From Pseudomonadota bacterium (lineage in GTDB: Bacteria > Pseudomonadota > Gammaproteobacteria > Burkholderiales > Rhodocyclaceae), in the NCBI GenBank assembly GCA_963205435.1, contig CAUJIV010000066.1, positions 1-40,394 of the forward strand: a stretch of 40,394 nt of DNA. The letters are read 5' to 3'. The notes beneath the pieces were generated by a model, which worked only from the letters and a program-made list of their open reading frames with translations, did not search any database and was not told the DNA's origin. Position numbers and translations under genes: made by a program. Positions 36,963 through 40,394 of this stretch are shown in pieces; within the stretch, counting starts at the first letter, position 1, and the number at the start of each line of letters is the position of its first letter.

Positions 36963-37486
36963 GCGATCTGAACCAGCCGACCCGCTACTTCCGGGGCCTG
37001 CAACAGGGAGCCTTCATGCGCCTGGAACACGCGGCCTCTCTAAAAGGCCTTTTAAAGCCTTTTAAAGGTAAAGGGGACTTGGAGGCCTGGGCCAGCCAGT
37101 GCTTCGCCATGCGCGACGAGTTGATCGGCCTGGCGCAGCGACAAGTGCTGCAACAGGCCGGTGGGCATCCCTTCCATCTGCTGCCCGTGGAACTGGCCCA
37201 GCAGACCACTGGCGCGGGAACGACGTTCCTGCGCTGGCGCAGGAACGACCGCTCGGCCATGGGCGTGGCCCTGTGGCAGGAGCTGATGGCGAGCACCAGC
37301 ACGCCGGTCAACCTGCTGGCCGACCTGCACGCGATCGAGCTGCAGCGCATCACGCTGAACATGCAGATCAGCCTGTTGCACACCCTGGGTAGGCAGGCCC
37401 AGGAGTGCGCCAGCAAGGCCGCCGAGGCGGAAGACGCCTACCTGCGCCGGCTCGCGTCCATACCCCCCGGAGTGCGCGATCGGTGA
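36959..37486 (+). CDS. DUF3158 ICE protein
   Basis: 175 residues, start ATG 36959 overlapping the preceding stop as ATGA. Family wording: YFRGLQQGAFMRLEHAASLKGLLKPFKGKGDLEAWA and HPFHLLPVELAQQTTGAGTTFLRWRR. Function not known; always found beside the TIGR03761 gene and ssb in this ICE class. The DNA near its start contains two tandem copies of CCTTTTAAAG (37048-37067) next to AAAAGGCCTTTT, unusually AT-rich for this gene. Confidence 0.88.
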   Translation: MSDLNQPTRYFRGLQQGAFMRLEHAASLKGLLKPFKGKGDLEAWASQCFAMRDELIGLAQRQVLQQAGGHPFHLLPVELAQQTTGAGTTFLRWRRNDRSAMGVALWQELMASTSTPVNLLADLHAIELQRITLNMQISLLHTLGRQAQECASKAAEAEDAYLRRLASIPPGVRDR

Positions 37487-37559
37487 TCGCGTCGGGCACC
37501 CCAGCACGCGCCCGACGCCGACATGGCACGGGTATTTCAACCACCAAGGAGATTGCACC

Positions 37560-38012
37560 ATGAGCACGCATTTTTCGGGCGAAGGCAACATCGGCTCGCC
37601 CCCCGAGTACCGGGAGTTCCCCAACGGCAACGACGAACCGCGGCGCTTGTTGCGGCTGAACGTGTATTTCGACAACCCCGTTCCCACCAAGGGCGGTGAC
37701 TTCGAGGACCGCGGCGGCTTCTGGGCGCCGGTGGAAATCTGGCACCGCGACGCCGCACACTGGAAGGACCTTTACCAGAAGGGCATGCGCGTGCTGGTCG
37801 TCGGCCGCATGGAGCGCGAACCCTGGACCGACAACGAGGATCAGCCGCGCGAGACCTGGCAGATCAACGCGCGCAGCGTCGGCATCCTGCCGTTCCGCAT
37901 CGAGTCCGTCGTTCTGAGCCCCAAATCGCAGGAGACCGCACAGGACGCGCAGCCCAAGCCCCAGGCCGCCCAGGAACCGGCAGCGTCGAAGGAGCCCAAG
38001 CGCAGGAAGTGA
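37560..38012 (+). CDS. ssb: Single-stranded DNA-binding protein of the ICE
   Basis: 150 residues, shorter and diverged from chromosomal SSB. The OB fold is suggested by LLRLNVYFDNPVPTKGG, GGFWAPVEIWHRDAAHWKDLYQKGMRVLVVGRMEREPW. The C-terminus is a basic-ended Gln/Pro/Ala tail and lacks the DDDIPF acidic tip, so it may not recruit host SSB partners. Ribosome-binding site AAGGAG. Likely coats transferred single strands during conjugation or replication. Confidence 0.88.
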   Translation: MSTHFSGEGNIGSPPEYREFPNGNDEPRRLLRLNVYFDNPVPTKGGDFEDRGGFWAPVEIWHRDAAHWKDLYQKGMRVLVVGRMEREPWTDNEDQPRETWQINARSVGILPFRIESVVLSPKSQETAQDAQPKPQAAQEPAASKEPKRRK

Positions 38013-38288
38013 TCCGGCGTGGGGGCGGCCGCAGTACGTTGCCGCCCCCCATGTCCTCGCGAGCTATCCCCAGGGGATAGCTCCATCAGCGTCCACCGGC
38101 TTCCGCGCGCTCCCGAACATCGCGGCTCCCGGCTCGCACACCGCCGGCCGCACGCCATCCCGCCCAAGCCGTTCCATCGGCGTGAAAGCGGTCGCTGCCG
38201 CATGCAGCTTGTTTGCTGCTGCCCCAACAGGCGCTCGGCATCCTCGATCCCAGCAACTCCATGAACAACGGGAAGCGGATGGACGGAC
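38013..38288. other. Spacer between ssb and topB with two strong inverted repeats
   Basis: 276 bases without a gene. GGGGGCGGC/GCCGCCCCC (38021-38049) is a stem just after the ssb stop and may terminate some transcripts. GAGCTATCCCC-A-GGGGATAGCTC (38061-38083) is a perfect 11-base inverted repeat, more like a protein-binding dyad; its CCCCAGGGG centre also occurs at 35804-35815. Confidence 0.6.
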
Positions 38289-40322
38289 ATGCGGCTGTTT
38301 CTGTGCGAGAAGCCCTCCCAGGGCAAAGACATCGGCCGGATTCTCGGCGCCACGCAGCGCGGTGAAGGCTGCCTCAACGCCTCCGGTGTCACGGTCACCT
38401 GGTGCATCGGCCATCTCGTCGAAGCGGCAGCACCCGAGGTCTATGACGCGGCGCTCAAGCGCTGGTCGCTGGAACAGCTGCCCATCATTCCCCAGCAGTG
38501 GCGGGTCGAGGTCAAGCCGAAGACCGCCACGCAATTCAAGGTCGTCAAAGCGCTTCTGGCGAAGGCGACCCAGCTTGTCATCGCCACTGACGCCGACCGC
38601 GAAGGCGAACTGATCGCACGCGAGATCATCGACCTGTGCGGCTACCGCGGTCCCATCGAACGCCTGTGGCTGTCGGCGCTCAACGATGCGTCCATCCGCA
38701 CCGCGCTCGCCAAGCTGCGGCCCTCGGCCGAGACGCTGCCGATGTATTACTCGGCGCTGGCGCGCTCGCGCGCCGACTGGCTCGTGGGCATGAACCTCAG
38801 CCGGCTGTTCACCGTGCTCGGGCGGCAGGCCGGCTACGATGGCGTGCTGTCGGTCGGGCGTGTACAGACCCCGACGCTCAAACTCGTGGTGGACCGCGAC
38901 CGAGAGATCGCGGCCTTCGTGTCCGTGCCGTACTGGGCCATCGACGTGTCGCTGTCCGCAGGCGGTCAGACGTTCACCGCGCAGTGGGTGGCACCCGATG
39001 CCAGCACCGACGACGCCGGCCGCTGCCTGCGGCAGCCCGTCGCACAGCAGGCCGCGCAGCAGATCCGCGCCGCGGGCAGTGCCCAGGTGGTGTCGGTCGA
39101 GACCGAGCGCGTGCGCGAAGGCCCGCCGCTGCTGTTCGACCTGGGCACCTTGCAGGAAGTCTGTTCCAAGCAGCTTGGGCTGGACGTGCAGGAAACCTTG
39201 GAGATCGCCCAGGCCCTGTACGAGACGCACAAGGCCACGACGTACCCGCGCTCGGATTCGGGCTACCTGCCCGAAAGCATGTTCGCCGAAGTGCCCACGG
39301 TCCTGGACAGCCTGCTCAAGACCGATCCCACGCTGGCCCAGATCATGGGCCAGCTCGACCGCACCCAGCGCTCGCGCGCCTGGAACGACGGCAAGGTGAC
39401 GGCGCACCACGGCATCATCCCGACGCTCGAACCCGCGAATCTCTCCGCCATGAGCGAGAAGGAACGGGCGTTGTACCGGCTGATCCGGGCACATTACCTG
39501 GCCCAGTTCCTCCCGCACCACGAGTTCGACCGCACCGTGGCGGATCTCTCCTGCGGCCAGCAGAAGCTGGTGGCTACGGGCAAGCAGGTCGTCGCCCGCG
39601 GCTGGCGCCTGGTGCTGGCCGAGTCCGAACGTGAAGGCAGCGCCGATGAGGATGGCGACGCCCCCGTGCGCACCCAGGTGCTGCCTGCGCTGCGTGACGG
39701 GATGGCATGCCAGGTCGCCGGGGCCGACATCAAGGCCCTCAAGACGATGCCGCCCAAGCCCTATACCCAGGGCGAACTGGTCAAGGCGATGAAGGGCGTT
39801 GCGCGTTTCGTGACCGACCCGCGCCTGAAGCAGAAGCTCAAGGACACGACGGGCATCGGCACCGAGGCGACGCGGGCCAACATCATCAGCGGGCTGATCG
39901 CCCGCGGCTATATCGTGAAGAAGGGGCGCTCCATCCGCGCATCGGATGCGGCGTTCACGCTGATCGACGCCGTGCCCGCGGCGATTGCCGACCCCGGCAC
40001 CACCGCCGTCTGGGAACAGGCGCTGGACATGATCGAGGGCGGACAACTCACCCTGGATGTGTTCATCGGCAAGCAGGCCGCCTGGATTTCGCAGTTGATC
40101 GCGCAATACGGCAGCACGTCCCTGTCCATCAAGGTTCCCCAAGGACCGGCTTGTCCGCAGTGCGGCGCACCCACGCGCCAGCGAACCGGCAAGAGCGGCC
40201 CGTTCTGGTCGTGCAGTCGCTACCCCGACTGCAAAGGCACGCTGCCGGTGGCAACCGGCACGTCCAGGCGTGGTGCCTCGCGTCCACGCCGTACCAGTGG
40301 CGGTGGCCGCAAAGGCGCCTGA
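38289..40322 (+). CDS. topB: DNA topoisomerase III (type IA) of the ICE
   Basis: 677 residues. TOPRIM domain at the N-terminus (MRLFLCEKPSQGKDI, then ATDADREGELIAREI), the catalytic Tyr in TTYPRSDSGYLPE, and a C-terminal four-cysteine zinc finger (CPQCG, then WSCSRYPDCKG). ICE-encoded TopB is expected to decatenate or resolve single-strand intermediates during replication and transfer. ATG 38289 has a weak GGACGGAC ahead. It ends with an Arg/Gly-rich tail. Confidence 0.96.
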   Translation: MRLFLCEKPSQGKDIGRILGATQRGEGCLNASGVTVTWCIGHLVEAAAPEVYDAALKRWSLEQLPIIPQQWRVEVKPKTATQFKVVKALLAKATQLVIATDADREGELIAREIIDLCGYRGPIERLWLSALNDASIRTALAKLRPSAETLPMYYSALARSRADWLVGMNLSRLFTVLGRQAGYDGVLSVGRVQTPTLKLVVDRDREIAAFVSVPYWAIDVSLSAGGQTFTAQWVAPDASTDDAGRCLRQPVAQQAAQQIRAAGSAQVVSVETERVREGPPLLFDLGTLQEVCSKQLGLDVQETLEIAQALYETHKATTYPRSDSGYLPESMFAEVPTVLDSLLKTDPTLAQIMGQLDRTQRSRAWNDGKVTAHHGIIPTLEPANLSAMSEKERALYRLIRAHYLAQFLPHHEFDRTVADLSCGQQKLVATGKQVVARGWRLVLAESEREGSADEDGDAPVRTQVLPALRDGMACQVAGADIKALKTMPPKPYTQGELVKAMKGVARFVTDPRLKQKLKDTTGIGTEATRANIISGLIARGYIVKKGRSIRASDAAFTLIDAVPAAIADPGTTAVWEQALDMIEGGQLTLDVFIGKQAAWISQLIAQYGSTSLSIKVPQGPACPQCGAPTRQRTGKSGPFWSCSRYPDCKGTLPVATGTSRRGASRPRRTSGGGRKGA

Positions 40323-40371
40323 CCGCCCCCGTTCCCCGTGAGCCATGCCCGCCATCGGCGGCGTGGCCCGT

Positions 40372-40392
40372 GTCCCGCATGCCCTGCGGGAC
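40372..40392 (+). terminator. Stem-loop after topB
   Basis: GTCCCGCA-TGCCC-TGCGGGAC, perfect eight-pair stem 50 bases after the topB stop. The window ends before a T-run could be seen, so terminator identity is unproven. Confidence 0.45.
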
Positions 40393-40394
40393 GC

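Larger units (their letters stand above)
29000..40394. mobile_element. End of an ICEclc/PAGI-2/PFGI-1-class integrative and conjugative element
   Basis: The gene order alpA-like, parA, small gene, parB, DUF2857, STY4528-type replication, TIGR03761, DUF3158, ssb, topB is the conserved maintenance module of this ICE class and normally lies at the end opposite the integrase. The left limit is uncertain, somewhere between 28.9 and 30.0 kb; the element continues past the right edge. Conjugation (type IV secretion) genes and the integrase are not in view. Confidence 0.85.

Overview
This window looks like the chromosome of a high-GC betaproteobacterium, most likely of the Rhodocyclales type. The clues are a PilS-PilR-AmpD cluster led by a small PP0621-like gene, a Lys/Ala-repeat histone H1-like protein, a GTP-type PEP carboxykinase, a betaproteobacterial trimeric porin and a trpG-trpD-trpC order. 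The right quarter (from about 29 kb) is one end of an integrative and conjugative element (ICE) of the ICEclc/PAGI-2/PFGI-1 class.

Layout. 1-2.4 kb: a minus-strand cluster of two small lipoproteins, a protein resembling the C-terminal tail of haemagglutinin-type exoproteins, and a secreted protein cut by the window edge. 2.9-6.4 kb: patatin phospholipase and malic enzyme (maeB), divergent from pckG and a class I aminotransferase (6.6-9.7 kb). 9.7-11.3 kb: lytic transglycosylase and the histone H1-like gene. 11.8-15.6 kb: the operon PP0621-pilS-pilR-ampD, followed by tRNA-Pro(CGG) and ispB. ispB diverges from rplU-rpmA; then come obgE and proB.

20.2-28.3 kb is an unusual accretion zone. Five type II toxin-antitoxin (TA) modules, all on the minus strand, alternate with long palindromic repeats of three families (A, B, C). 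They surround a porin and break up the trpG-D-C operon. One module sits between trpG and trpD; its promoter overlaps the end of trpG and its toxin stop codon overlaps the trpD start (ATGA). trpC carries an in-frame palindromic insertion of about 22 codons. A second, truncated trpC 3' end lies 1.7 kb away with hicBA, a mazEF-like pair and C repeats in between. The start of obgE is also duplicated, giving a 32-residue reading frame that overlaps the true obgE start.

29-40.4 kb: ICE maintenance genes in the canonical order alpA-like, parA, a small shi-like gene, parB, DUF2857, STY4528-type replication protein, TIGR03761 protein, DUF3158, ssb, topB. The replication gene carries iteron-like repeats in its middle, a candidate origin. 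trpE does not sit next to trpG, so the ICE appears to have entered just upstream of trpG.

All calls come from reading the sequence and remembered family features; no database search was run.
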